Shown piece after piece: positions 24,559 to 33,907 of a DNA stretch of 51,475 nucleotides (its first letter is position 1; every line of letters begins with the position of its first letter). This DNA comes from an uncultured Bacteroidales bacterium (GTDB lineage Bacteria > Bacteroidota > Bacteroidia > Bacteroidales > Bacteroidaceae): positions 1 through 51,475 of the forward strand of contig CALCYA010000015.1 in assembly GCA_937906165.1 (NCBI GenBank), written 5' to 3'. Position numbers and translations under genes: made by a program. The notes beneath the pieces were generated by a model, which saw only the letters and a list, made by a program, of their open reading frames with translations, did no database searches and was not told the origin of the DNA.

Positions 24559-26049
24559 ATGACTCATTATATCAGTGCAGAGCACCTTACCATTGACCGG
24601 GTGGAAGAAATCCTGGTCAAGGGTTACAACATCGCCCTCAGCGACGATGCAGTAACGCGCATAAACCATTGTCGCGAGTATCTTGACAAGAAGATGGAGA
24701 ACGCAGGGCGTCCCATCTATGGTGTCACAACAGGCTTCGGCTCACTGTGCAACATATCGGTGGACAAGGACAACCTGTCGCAGTTGCAGAAGAACCTTAT
24801 GATGTCACACGCCTGCGGAACAGGCCAGCGCGTGCCAAAGGAGATTGCACGCCTTATGCTCCTTTTGAAGGTGCAGTCACTCTCTTATGGCCATTCAGGA
24901 GTGCAGCTCATCACCGTGCAACGCCTTGTCGACATGTTCAACAGCAACATCATCCCTGTAGTATATGAGCAGGGCTCATTGGGTGCATCGGGTGACCTCT
25001 CACCCTTGGCACACATGTGCCTGCCGCTCCTTGGCCTTGGCGAGGTTGAGGTTGACGGCAACATCATCAGCGGCGAGGAGCTGATGCAGAGAATGGGCTG
25101 GGAGCCTATCACACTGTGCTCAAAGGAGGGCCTTGCACTGCTCAACGGCACACAGTTCATGCAGGCATACGGTGTGTACTCACTTATCAATGCTAAGCGT
25201 CTGAGCCGATGGGCCGACCACATAGGCGCAATGTCGTTGGATGCCTTTGACGGACGCATTGAACCGTTCGAGCATAACGTGCATGCCATACGCCCACACG
25301 CAGGACAGATTGAGACAGCAAAGAACATACGTACCATCCTCGACGGCAGCGAGATTATCAAGCAGCCGAAGAAGCATGTGCAGGACCCCTACTCTTTCCG
25401 CTGCATTCCACAGGTACACGGAGCTTCGAAGGACACAATTGCATACGTTTGGAGCGTGCTTGAGACAGAGATAAACTCGGCTACCGACAATCCGACCGTA
25501 TTCCCCGACACAGACGAGGTAATATCTGCCGGCAACTTCCACGGACAGCCCATTGCCCTTGCAATGGATTTCCTTGCCATAGCCGTTGCCGAGCTCGCCA
25601 ATATCTCGGAACGCCGCATCTATAAGATTATATCAGGTGCACGCAATCTGCCGCACTTCCTCGTAGCCAACCCCGGCCTCAACAGCGGCTTCATGATTCC
25701 GCAGTACACAGCAGCCTCTATCGTGAGCCAGTCAAAGGGACTCTGCTGGCCGGCATCGTGCGACTCCATTCCATCGTCACAGGGACAGGAGGACCACGTG
25801 AGTATGGGTTCAAATGCGGCAACAAAGCTGTGGAAAGTTGTACAGAACAGCGAACGTGTGCTTGCCATTGAGCTGATGAATGCGGCACAGGCACTGGAGT
25901 TCCGCCGTCCGATGCGCTCTTCGGATACAGTAGAGGCAATCTTCGATGCATACCGCAAGGTGGTTCCATTTGTTGACAACGACACAGTGATGTTCCCGCA
26001 TATTGCATCATCGGTTAAGTTCCTGAATGAATATGAACTTGCTAATTAA
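24559..26049 (+). CDS. hutH: Histidine ammonia-lyase
   Basis: The 496-residue cytoplasmic enzyme deaminates histidine to urocanate, the first step of the pathway. The Ala143-Ser144-Gly145 triad, within GSLGASGDLSPLAHM, cyclises to the MIO electrophile. Other signatures are YGVTTGFGSL, QDPYSFRCIPQVHGA, ATDNPTVF and the Gln/Glu-rich SSQGQEDHVSMG. Length is normal for the family. Its 3' end overlaps hutI by 23 nt, so the two are translationally linked. Confidence 0.98.
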   Translation: MTHYISAEHLTIDRVEEILVKGYNIALSDDAVTRINHCREYLDKKMENAGRPIYGVTTGFGSLCNISVDKDNLSQLQKNLMMSHACGTGQRVPKEIARLMLLLKVQSLSYGHSGVQLITVQRLVDMFNSNIIPVVYEQGSLGASGDLSPLAHMCLPLLGLGEVEVDGNIISGEELMQRMGWEPITLCSKEGLALLNGTQFMQAYGVYSLINAKRLSRWADHIGAMSLDAFDGRIEPFEHNVHAIRPHAGQIETAKNIRTILDGSEIIKQPKKHVQDPYSFRCIPQVHGASKDTIAYVWSVLETEINSATDNPTVFPDTDEVISAGNFHGQPIALAMDFLAIAVAELANISERRIYKIISGARNLPHFLVANPGLNSGFMIPQYTAASIVSQSKGLCWPASCDSIPSSQGQEDHVSMGSNAATKLWKVVQNSERVLAIELMNAAQALEFRRPMRSSDTVEAIFDAYRKVVPFVDNDTVMFPHIASSVKFLNEYELAN

Positions 26050-27271
26050 GAACATAGGCACCATTGCAGGCATTGACGAGAGCGGACGTACACGCGTCGG
26101 CGGCAAGGCCATGGACGAGATTGCCATGCTTGAAAATGCATGGCTGCTCACCGACGGGACACGTATAAAGGATTACGGCACAATGGACAATATGCCCGAT
26201 GCCGATGGCTATGAAGTCATTGACGCCCGGGGCGGTTGGCTGTTCCCGTCGTTCTGTGACTCGCACACGCATATTGTTTATGCCGGCAGCCGCGAGCAGG
26301 AGTTCCTTGACAAAATCAACGGTCTCTCATACGAGGAGATTGCCAAGCGCGGTGGCGGCATCCTGAACTCTGCCGACCGCCTGCACGACACTCCCGAGGA
26401 GGAGCTCTACCGCCAGGCTATGGAGCGCATTGACGAGATTGTGGCAATGGGCACCGGTCTTGTTGAGATAAAATCGGGCTACGGACTCACACTTGAGGAC
26501 GAACTGAAAATCCTGCGTGTGATACGTCGCATAAGGGAAACTGCACCGCTTGAGGTACGTGCCACATTCCTGGGGGCACATGCCGTGGGGCGCGCATACA
26601 GAGGACGTCAGAGCGAATATGTGGAGCACGTGTGCAATGACATGATTCCTGCCGTTGCAAAAGAGGGGCTTGCCGATTACGTTGATGTATTCTGCGACCG
26701 CGGATTCTTCACCCCGGAGGAGACTGCAAGAATAATCGAAACAGGCGCACGCTACGGCCTCCGCGCGAAGATTCATGCCAATGAGCTCGCCGTCTCAGGC
26801 GGTGTGGAGGTTGGTGTGGAGCACGGTGCACTCTCCGTTGACCACCTTGAGTCGATGGGCGATGAGCAGATTGAGGCACTGCGCGGCAGCGGGACAATAC
26901 CGACGATGCTCCCCGGCTGCGCATTCTTCCTTGGTATAACCTACCCGCCTGCACGCAAGATGATTGATGCAGGGTTGGCTGTTGCGCTGGCATCGGACTA
27001 CAACCCGGGCACTGCTCCGTCGGGCAACATGAGGTTCGTGACCTCGCTCGCAAGCATAAAGATGAAGATGACCCCTGCCGAGGCACTCAATGCAGCAACT
27101 CTCAACAGTGCATGCGCCATGGGCGAAAGCAAGGATTTCGGTTCAATAACCCGCGGTAAAATGGCGAATTTCTACATTACAAAGCCATTGCCGTCGCTCG
27201 CCTTCATGCCATACGCACACCAGACTCCAATCATTGAACGAGTGGTGCTGAAAGGCAAGATTATCAAGTAA
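26027..27271 (+). CDS. hutI: Imidazolonepropionase
   Basis: This 414-residue amidohydrolase opens imidazolone propionate to N-formimino-glutamate. The metal-binding HxH is at residues 80-82 (CDSHTHIVYAG). Further signatures are EIKSGYGLTLEDELK, TFLGAHAV, IHANELAVSGG, the HGALSVDHLE loop and ASDYNPGTAPSGNM with the metal-binding Asp. The start is either Met at 26027 or the one two codons later; both overlap hutH. A terminator follows, so this ends the hut cluster. Confidence 0.98.
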   Translation: MNMNLLIKNIGTIAGIDESGRTRVGGKAMDEIAMLENAWLLTDGTRIKDYGTMDNMPDADGYEVIDARGGWLFPSFCDSHTHIVYAGSREQEFLDKINGLSYEEIAKRGGGILNSADRLHDTPEEELYRQAMERIDEIVAMGTGLVEIKSGYGLTLEDELKILRVIRRIRETAPLEVRATFLGAHAVGRAYRGRQSEYVEHVCNDMIPAVAKEGLADYVDVFCDRGFFTPEETARIIETGARYGLRAKIHANELAVSGGVEVGVEHGALSVDHLESMGDEQIEALRGSGTIPTMLPGCAFFLGITYPPARKMIDAGLAVALASDYNPGTAPSGNMRFVTSLASIKMKMTPAEALNAATLNSACAMGESKDFGSITRGKMANFYITKPLPSLAFMPYAHQTPIIERVVLKGKIIK

Positions 27272-27294
27272 AGCAAAGCATAGGGAGAATATTT

Positions 27295-27336
27295 ACAGAC
27301 AATTATCGGTACCCGGCCGGTGATTGTCTGTTTTTT
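27295..27336 (+). terminator. Rho-independent terminator after hutI
   Basis: ACAGACAATTATCGG (27295-27309) pairs, with two G-U pairs, with CCGGTGATTGTCTGT (up to 27331), and six T residues end the structure. It separates the hut cluster from the peptidase operon. Confidence 0.85.
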
Positions 27337-27398
27337 ATGGTTACATTTCGCTTAAAAGTATTATATTCGCAGAAATATTGAAATCAAAAACATACAAT

Positions 27399-29456
27399 AT
27401 GATAAAAAAATTGCTTTTCTGTGCGCTTGCGTGCATCACATTCGCAACTGCCACTGCCGATGAGGGTATGTGGCTGCCCAACAACATAAAGAGCCGCATC
27501 AAGGAGATGCGTAAGATGGGCTTCAAGCTGAAAGCCGATGACATCTACTCCGACGACAAGGCATCACTCAAGGATGCCGTGGTGCAGTTCGGTGGCGGAT
27601 GTACAGGTGAATTCATATCACCCGACGGCCTATTGCTCACAAACCACCATTGCGGTTACAGCTCGATACAGAAACTCTCATCGGTCGAGCATGACTACCT
27701 GACCGACGGTTTCTGGGCAATGTCACGCAGCGAGGAACTGCCTGTTCCCGGGCTCACGGTGACACTGCTTGTGAAGATGGAGGATGTTACCGCACGCATT
27801 GCGGCCGGCGAGAACGAGACAACAATAATCGATGAAGCAAAGAAGATGCACAATGCCGACAAGGCTAAAATCGAGCCAATCTACTACGGTAACCAGAAAG
27901 TGCTTTATGTATACCGCACATTCCGCGACGTGCGCCTGGTGGGTGCACCGCCATCATCAATTGGCAAGTTCGGCGGTGATACCGACAACTGGGTATGGCC
28001 ACGCCACACAGGAGATTTCTCTATTTTCCGCGTATATGCCAACGCGAACAATGAGCCTGCCGAATATTCTGAAAACAACGTACCTTACCACCCTGCACGC
28101 CACTTCAAGGTATCGACAAAGGGTGTCGAGGAGGGTGACTTCACAATGATTTACGGTTTTCCGGGAAACACACAGGAATATGTGACATCTGATGCCGTGG
28201 AGTACGTTGCAGAGGTATCTAACCCCATGAAGATAGCCTTGCGCACCATTCGCCTTGACATCATCAGCGAGGCGCAGTCAAAGGATGTAGCTACACGCAT
28301 CGCATATGCGGCAAAACACGCCAACATTGCCAACGCATGGAAGAAGTGGCAGGGCGAGAGCCTTGGCCTGGACAAACTGGGCACTGTAGAGAAGAAGAAA
28401 GAGTATGAGAAGGCATTCGCGGCATGGGCTGCCGACAAGCCACAATATGCGAACCTGCTCGACTCGATGCACGCCGCATACAAGGAGGTTATCCCGCACT
28501 ACTTTGCACGCGAGCTCTTCAATGAGTCAATCCTTGGCATGGAGTTCTTCAACTTTGCATACTGGTTCCACATCTACGATGCCAGCGGTCAGAAACTTAC
28601 CGCGGACAAACAGGCCGAAGCACGCAAGACCTACCTTAACGACTACAGGAAGGAGATTGACCATGCCATTTCGCGCCGTATGCTCAGCGAATATATTGCA
28701 CGTATGCCAAAGGAGAATGTCCCTGCTCCACTTGCTGCTGCAATAGAGGAACACGGCACCCCCGAGGCTTTTGTTGACCACATGTTCGCCAACACACTTA
28801 TTCTCACCGAGTATCCTTTGACACGCGAGAAGTACATTGCCGATCCCATGGTGCAGTTCGCAGGCTGGTTTGCCGATGCACTTGCACACAACCGCGAATA
28901 TGCTTACCGCAACCTGAGCAATGTGCCCGCAATAGAGAAGTGGTACCGCACATATATGCAGGCACTGCGTGAGTGGGACAAGGAACGCGCCTTCTATCCC
29001 GATGCAAACTTCACCCTGCGTGTGGCATACGGCACCGTGACCGGTTATGAGAATGCCGACGGCGAGTACCACACTCACCTCACCACACTCGACGGTATCA
29101 TCGCAAAGGACAACCCCGAGATCTACGACTATGACATACCGCAATCCCTGCGCGACATTTACAAGAACAAGGACTATGGCCGCTGGGCTATCGGCAAGAA
29201 CGGCAGGCAGAGCGTGCCTGTATGCTTCCTTGCATCGAACCACACCACAGGCGGTAATTCAGGTTCACCTGTACTCAACGGAAAGGGTGAACTTGTAGGT
29301 ATCAACTTTGACCGCACATGGCGCTCTACAATGAGCGACATAGAGTTTGACCCCGCCATCTGCCGCAACATATCGGTTGACATACGCTACGTCCTGTTCG
29401 TCGTTGACCGCATAGGCGGTGCCGGATATCTTCTTGAGGAGATGGGCATAAAATAA
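27399..29456 (+). CDS. S46 dipeptidyl-peptidase, DPP11-type (Asp/Glu-specific)
   Basis: The start at 27399 (MIKKLLFCALACITFATATA) gives a signal peptide and 685 residues; the frame upstream is open to 27324 but overlaps the promoter region. The catalytic triad is His83 or His84 (LLTNHHCGY), Asp206 (RHTGDFSIFRVY) and Ser621 (GGNSGSPVLN). In this family the residue 18 after the catalytic Ser sets specificity: Arg in DPP11 (Asp/Glu at P1), Gly in DPP7 (hydrophobic). Here it is Arg639, in INFDRTWR, so DPP11 activity is predicted. The enzyme is periplasmic and releases N-terminal acidic dipeptides. It heads a five-gene run. Confidence 0.93.
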   Translation: MIKKLLFCALACITFATATADEGMWLPNNIKSRIKEMRKMGFKLKADDIYSDDKASLKDAVVQFGGGCTGEFISPDGLLLTNHHCGYSSIQKLSSVEHDYLTDGFWAMSRSEELPVPGLTVTLLVKMEDVTARIAAGENETTIIDEAKKMHNADKAKIEPIYYGNQKVLYVYRTFRDVRLVGAPPSSIGKFGGDTDNWVWPRHTGDFSIFRVYANANNEPAEYSENNVPYHPARHFKVSTKGVEEGDFTMIYGFPGNTQEYVTSDAVEYVAEVSNPMKIALRTIRLDIISEAQSKDVATRIAYAAKHANIANAWKKWQGESLGLDKLGTVEKKKEYEKAFAAWAADKPQYANLLDSMHAAYKEVIPHYFARELFNESILGMEFFNFAYWFHIYDASGQKLTADKQAEARKTYLNDYRKEIDHAISRRMLSEYIARMPKENVPAPLAAAIEEHGTPEAFVDHMFANTLILTEYPLTREKYIADPMVQFAGWFADALAHNREYAYRNLSNVPAIEKWYRTYMQALREWDKERAFYPDANFTLRVAYGTVTGYENADGEYHTHLTTLDGIIAKDNPEIYDYDIPQSLRDIYKNKDYGRWAIGKNGRQSVPVCFLASNHTTGGNSGSPVLNGKGELVGINFDRTWRSTMSDIEFDPAICRNISVDIRYVLFVVDRIGGAGYLLEEMGIK

Positions 29457-29482
29457 CAGACAAAGACGGAGAAAGATAGAGA

Positions 29483-31144
29483 ATGGACTATATAAGCACA
29501 CTGTTCATTGAGCACTCGGCACTGCAAGCGATTGTGGTGCTGTCGCTCATTTCGGCATTGGGACTTATCCTGGGGCGTATACACGTGCGCGGTATATCGC
29601 TCGGCATCACCTTTGTGTTTTTCATCGGCATTCTTGCCGGACACTTCGGGCTGAGCATAGACAGTCAGATGCTATACTATGCCGAAACATTCGGACTGGT
29701 GCTCTTTGTATATGCCCTTGGACTGCAGGTCGGTCCCGGTTTTTTCAGTTCCATGCGTACCGAGGGGGCAAAGCTCATTACCCCGGCATTGATGGTGCTG
29801 TTCACCGGTACAGCAGCCGCCATAGTGTTGGGGATATTGTGCGGTGTACCGATGTCAGACATGTCGGGTATACTATGTGGGGCAACCACCAACACTCCGG
29901 CACTTGCTGCTGCACAGCAGACATTGGAGCAGATGGGCATTGAGAGTAGCGGAGCTGCACTGGGCTGCGCGCTGACCTACCCGTTGGGTGTTGTGGGCGT
30001 GATAATGGCGATAATAGTGTTGCGCAGGTTTTTTGTGCGCAAGAGTGATATGCCGCTACCCGACAGCAAGCACCAGAAGAATGTTTTCATTGCAAGCTAC
30101 CGCGTCACAAACCCGGGAATATTCGGCAAGACCATTGCTGAGGTCGCAAGCATAAGCAAGCACCACTTCGTCATTTCACGTATGTGGCACAACGGGCACG
30201 TGCTGATACCGATGTCCGACAGGCAACTGCTTGAGAATGACATTCTATTAGTGATAACAAAACCCAATGAAGCCGAGGCTCTGGGGCTTGTCTTCGGCGA
30301 GAAGGAGAAGAAGGACTGGAACAGCAGCGAGATTGACTGGAACAAAATTGACAGTGAACTCATCTCGCAGCGTATACTCGTTACACGCCCCGAGATAAAC
30401 GGCAAGAAGCTTGCATCATTGAGGTTGAGGAACAATTACGGAATAAACATCAGCCGCGTTTACCGCTCGGGAGTGCAGTTGCTTGCCACGCCCGACCTTA
30501 TACTGCAGCTTGGCGACCGCATCACCGTGGTGGGAGAGGCTGCCGACATAAAACGCGTTGAAGGCATCCTCGGCAACGCCGTCAAGAGCCTCAACGAGCC
30601 TAACCTTGTATCGGTGTTCATAGGTATGATTCTGGGACTTATGGTAGGATGTATCCCACTTTCGATTCCTGGAATTTCACTCCCCGTGAAGCTGGGACTT
30701 GCAGGAGGACCGATAATCGTGGGAATACTCATAGGCACATTCGGTCCGCGCCTGCACATGGTAACATACACTACACAGAGCGCAAACATGATGCTCAGGG
30801 CACTGGGACTGAACCTTTACCTTGCCTGCCTTGGCCTTGACGCAGGAGAGCATTTCTTTGAGACAGTGATGCGCCCCGAAGGAATACTTTGGTTGGCACT
30901 CGGACTGCTGATAACATTCGTTCCGGTGGTCATTACAGGAATATTCGCGATGCGCAGGCTCAGACTTGACTTCGGTTCGGTATCAGGTATGTTGTGCGGC
31001 TCCATGGCAAACCCAATGGCATTGAGCTATGCCAACGAGACTATCGACGGTGACAACCCGTCAGTGGCTTACGCTACCGTATACCCGGTATGTATGTTCC
31101 TGCGGGTGGTGATAATACAGCTTGTTGTAATGTTCTTTGTGTAA
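29483..31144 (+). CDS. AspT/YidE family membrane transporter
   Basis: The 553-residue inner membrane protein has two bundles of about five membrane helices (about 10-190 and 375-550) that look like a duplicated half (GLQVGPGFF early; MRRLRLDFGSVSGMLCGSMANPMAL late). Between them are two TrkA-C-like domains (about 205-370; GKTIAEVASIS.. and GKKLASLRL..LGDRITVVGEA). This is the layout of the aspartate:alanine exchanger AspT and the YidE/YbjL proteins. It follows the DPP11 gene by 26 nt, which hints at transport of acidic amino acids or dipeptides; the substrate is inferred only from that neighbour. Confidence 0.88.
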   Translation: MDYISTLFIEHSALQAIVVLSLISALGLILGRIHVRGISLGITFVFFIGILAGHFGLSIDSQMLYYAETFGLVLFVYALGLQVGPGFFSSMRTEGAKLITPALMVLFTGTAAAIVLGILCGVPMSDMSGILCGATTNTPALAAAQQTLEQMGIESSGAALGCALTYPLGVVGVIMAIIVLRRFFVRKSDMPLPDSKHQKNVFIASYRVTNPGIFGKTIAEVASISKHHFVISRMWHNGHVLIPMSDRQLLENDILLVITKPNEAEALGLVFGEKEKKDWNSSEIDWNKIDSELISQRILVTRPEINGKKLASLRLRNNYGINISRVYRSGVQLLATPDLILQLGDRITVVGEAADIKRVEGILGNAVKSLNEPNLVSVFIGMILGLMVGCIPLSIPGISLPVKLGLAGGPIIVGILIGTFGPRLHMVTYTTQSANMMLRALGLNLYLACLGLDAGEHFFETVMRPEGILWLALGLLITFVPVVITGIFAMRRLRLDFGSVSGMLCGSMANPMALSYANETIDGDNPSVAYATVYPVCMFLRVVIIQLVVMFFV

Positions 31145-31149
31145 TCAGA

Positions 31150-31395
31150 ATGGCGACAATAAAGAGAACGGCAATTGCCGGTGGTTATTTCATAGAACTC
31201 GGCAACAAGGATATTGAGATATACAGCATTGCGAGCGACGGCAGTGGGGCACTAAAGCGCGTGGATGACATACAGGGCACCGTGCGCAGGCTCACAGAGG
31301 AGGCCGGGCTGGAACGCGACTACAACCAGAGCTTCCGTCAGCATGTGGCAAGACTTATACAGCATATAAACACGCAAGAAGACAAAACCAAATGA
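31150..31395 (+). CDS. Small conserved-looking protein of unknown function
   Basis: The frame runs from 31090, but I start it at 31150 (MATIKRTAIAGGYFIELGNK), five nt after the transporter's stop codon, giving 81 residues. It has no signal peptide or membrane helix. The first half looks like two or three beta strands (YFIELGNKDIEIYSI) and the second half is a charged helix pair (VRRLTEEAGLERDYNQSF, VARLIQHINTQ). I do not recognise the family. Tight packing between two genes (GH95 starts 1 nt after its stop) argues that it is real. Confidence 0.65.
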   Translation: MATIKRTAIAGGYFIELGNKDIEIYSIASDGSGALKRVDDIQGTVRRLTEEAGLERDYNQSFRQHVARLIQHINTQEDKTK

Positions 31396-31396
31396 T

Positions 31397-33901
31397 ATGA
31401 AAAGGACAAGCACTTTAATCGTTTTATTGATGTGTGCGCTTGGCATCAAGGCACAGAGTGATTATATCCACGGCCTTTCGGTGTGGTTCGACCAGCCCAC
31501 AACCCTCAAGGGACGTAGTGTGTGGTACGGCGGACGTCCCGACCTTTGGGTGGGACGTGACAAGCCCGAATGGGCAGGCGAAGGAGCGGTGAACCCCGAC
31601 CAGGAGTGGGAATCGCAGTCACTGCCCATTGGTAACGGCAGCATAGGTGCCAACATCATGGGCTCACTCGAAGCCGAGCGCATCACCCTCAACGAGAAGA
31701 CCCTGTGGCGCGGTGGCCCAAATACAGAGAAAGGCGCCGAATACTACTGGAACGTGAACAAGGAGTCGGCGCATCTGCTCGATGACATACGTCAGGCATT
31801 CCTTGACGGCGATGACGAGAAGGCGGCAAAGCTCACACGCGAGAACTTCAACAGTACAGCATCGTATGAGTATTACGGCGAGAAACCTTTCCGTTTCGGC
31901 AACTTCACAACAATGGGCGAGATTTACATTGAGACAGGGCACAGCATGGTGGGTCTTGGCGATTACAAGCGCATACTTTCGCTCGATTCAGCACTTGCAG
32001 TGGTACAATACACAAAGGACGGAGTCGAATATGAACGTAAATCATTTGTCTCATACCCCGCCAACGTGCTGGTGATGAAGTTCAACGCAAGCAAACCCGG
32101 AATGCAGGACCTGACATTAAGTTATGCCCCCAACCCTGTATCGGAGGGCAAATTGGAGAGTGACGGAAACAACGGCATCGTGTGGAAGGCAAAACTCGAC
32201 AACAACAGTATGCAGTACACCCTGCGAGTGAAGGCTGTCAACAAAGGTGGCAAGATGGAGGTAAAGGAAGGCAAAATTCGTATCAGCGGTGCCGATGAGG
32301 TATGTTTCTACGTTACCGCCGATACTGATTATAAAATCAATTTTGACCCCGATTTCAGCGACCCGAAGACATACGTCGGCGTAAACCCGGACGAGACAAC
32401 AGCCCTGTGGATGAAGAACGCTGTCGCAAAGGGATACGACGAATTGTTCAAGGAGCACTATGCCGATTACTCGGCACTCTTCAACCGCGTGCAGCTGGAC
32501 ATCAACCCCAACGCACCCACCACACTGGAATATCCTGGTGTAGCAAGCCTGCCAACCCCAAAACGTCTAAAGAGCTACCGCACCGGCAAGCCTGATTACG
32601 GGCTTGAGCGTCTCTACTTCCAGTTCGGACGTTACCTGCTCATAGCAAGCTCACGTCCGGGCAACCTGCCTGCGAACCTTCAGGGAATGTGGCACAATAA
32701 TGTGGACGGCCCTTGGCGCGTGGACTACCACAATAACATAAACCTGCAGATGAACTACTGGCCTGCATGCGCGACCAACCTTGACGAGTGCGTACTGCCG
32801 TTGGTTGACTTCATACGCACACTCATCAAGCCGGGTGCAGTAACAGCCAAGTCATACTTCGGTGCAAGAGGCTGGACAGCAAGCATCTCGGGCAACATCT
32901 TCGGTTTCACAGCACCGCTCATAAGCCAGGACATGTCATGGAACTTCAACCCAATGGCAGGACCTTGGCTCGCAACACATGTGTGGGACTACTACGATTA
33001 CACACGCGACAAGAAGTTCCTCAAAGAGACAGGATACGAAATCATAAAGAGCAGCGCAATATTCGCTGTCGACTATCTTTGGAAGAAACCCGACGGCACA
33101 TACACGGCAGCACCTTCAACATCGCCCGAGCACGGTCCCATTGACCAGGGCGCGACATTCGTTCATGGCGTAGTGCGCGAGATTCTGCTTGATGCAATTG
33201 CAGCCAGCGAGGAGCTTGGTGTTGACACAAAGCTGCGCAAAGAGTGGAAGAACGTGCTTGCCAAACTTGCACCATATGAGATTGGACGTTACGGTCAGCT
33301 CATGGAGTGGAGCAAGGACATCGATGACCCCAACGACCAGCACCGCCACGTGAACCACCTGTTCGGTCTGCACCCGGGACGCACGATATCTCCTGTAACC
33401 ACGCCCGAGCTTGCCAAGGCATCTAAAGTCGTGCTTACCCACCGCGGTGACGGCGCTACAGGCTGGAGCATGGGCTGGAAGCTCAACCAGTGGGCACGAC
33501 TGCATGACGGCAACCATGCATACACCCTTTTCGGCAACCTGCTGAAGAACGGCACTCTTGACAACCTTTGGGACACTCACGCACCGTTCCAGATTGACGG
33601 CAATTTCGGCGGAACAGCCGGTATTACAGAGATGCTTATGCAGAGCCACATGGGCTTCATACACCTGCTGCCTGCACTCCCCGACGCATGGGAAGAGGGT
33701 ACAGTGAAGGGCATCTGTGCAAAAGGCGGATTTGACGTTGACATCACTTGGAAAGAGGGCAAGCTCGCCGAGGTTGTGGTGAAGTCAAAGAGCGGTGAGC
33801 GCTGTAACCTGCGTTATGGCAACGAGACACTCTCTTTCGGCACAAAGAAAGGCAAGAGCTACAAGGTTGTATTAAAGGACGGCAAACTAAAAAGAGCATA
33901 A
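31397..33901 (+). CDS. GH95 alpha-L-fucosidase
   Basis: This 834-residue exported enzyme (signal peptide MKRTSTLIVLLMCALGIKAQ) has the GH95 layout: an N-terminal beta domain (about 25-300; SLPIGNGSIGANIMG, NEKTLWRGGP), an (alpha/alpha)6 barrel (about 370-750) and a short C-terminal beta domain. Expected catalytic residues are present: Asn447 and Asn449 (HNNINLQMNYWP), Glu578 (STSPEHGP) as general acid and Asp734 (IDGNFGG). GH95 enzymes mostly cut alpha-1,2-linked fucose from host mucin or milk glycans by inversion. It is probably periplasmic or surface-exposed. It is cotranscribed with peptidase and transporter genes rather than a SusCD pair. Confidence 0.95.
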   Translation: MKRTSTLIVLLMCALGIKAQSDYIHGLSVWFDQPTTLKGRSVWYGGRPDLWVGRDKPEWAGEGAVNPDQEWESQSLPIGNGSIGANIMGSLEAERITLNEKTLWRGGPNTEKGAEYYWNVNKESAHLLDDIRQAFLDGDDEKAAKLTRENFNSTASYEYYGEKPFRFGNFTTMGEIYIETGHSMVGLGDYKRILSLDSALAVVQYTKDGVEYERKSFVSYPANVLVMKFNASKPGMQDLTLSYAPNPVSEGKLESDGNNGIVWKAKLDNNSMQYTLRVKAVNKGGKMEVKEGKIRISGADEVCFYVTADTDYKINFDPDFSDPKTYVGVNPDETTALWMKNAVAKGYDELFKEHYADYSALFNRVQLDINPNAPTTLEYPGVASLPTPKRLKSYRTGKPDYGLERLYFQFGRYLLIASSRPGNLPANLQGMWHNNVDGPWRVDYHNNINLQMNYWPACATNLDECVLPLVDFIRTLIKPGAVTAKSYFGARGWTASISGNIFGFTAPLISQDMSWNFNPMAGPWLATHVWDYYDYTRDKKFLKETGYEIIKSSAIFAVDYLWKKPDGTYTAAPSTSPEHGPIDQGATFVHGVVREILLDAIAASEELGVDTKLRKEWKNVLAKLAPYEIGRYGQLMEWSKDIDDPNDQHRHVNHLFGLHPGRTISPVTTPELAKASKVVLTHRGDGATGWSMGWKLNQWARLHDGNHAYTLFGNLLKNGTLDNLWDTHAPFQIDGNFGGTAGITEMLMQSHMGFIHLLPALPDAWEEGTVKGICAKGGFDVDITWKEGKLAEVVVKSKSGERCNLRYGNETLSFGTKKGKSYKVVLKDGKLKRA

Positions 33902-33907
33902 GAGAGA

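Noticed and set aside
27324..27398. 25-codon extension of the DPP11 gene
   Set aside because: It begins inside the hutI terminator hairpin, and the signal peptide starts at 27399.
28527..29243. 238-residue antisense open frame in the DPP11 gene
   Set aside because: It is a shadow of the codon pattern of the peptidase gene, whose triad and family motifs are intact.
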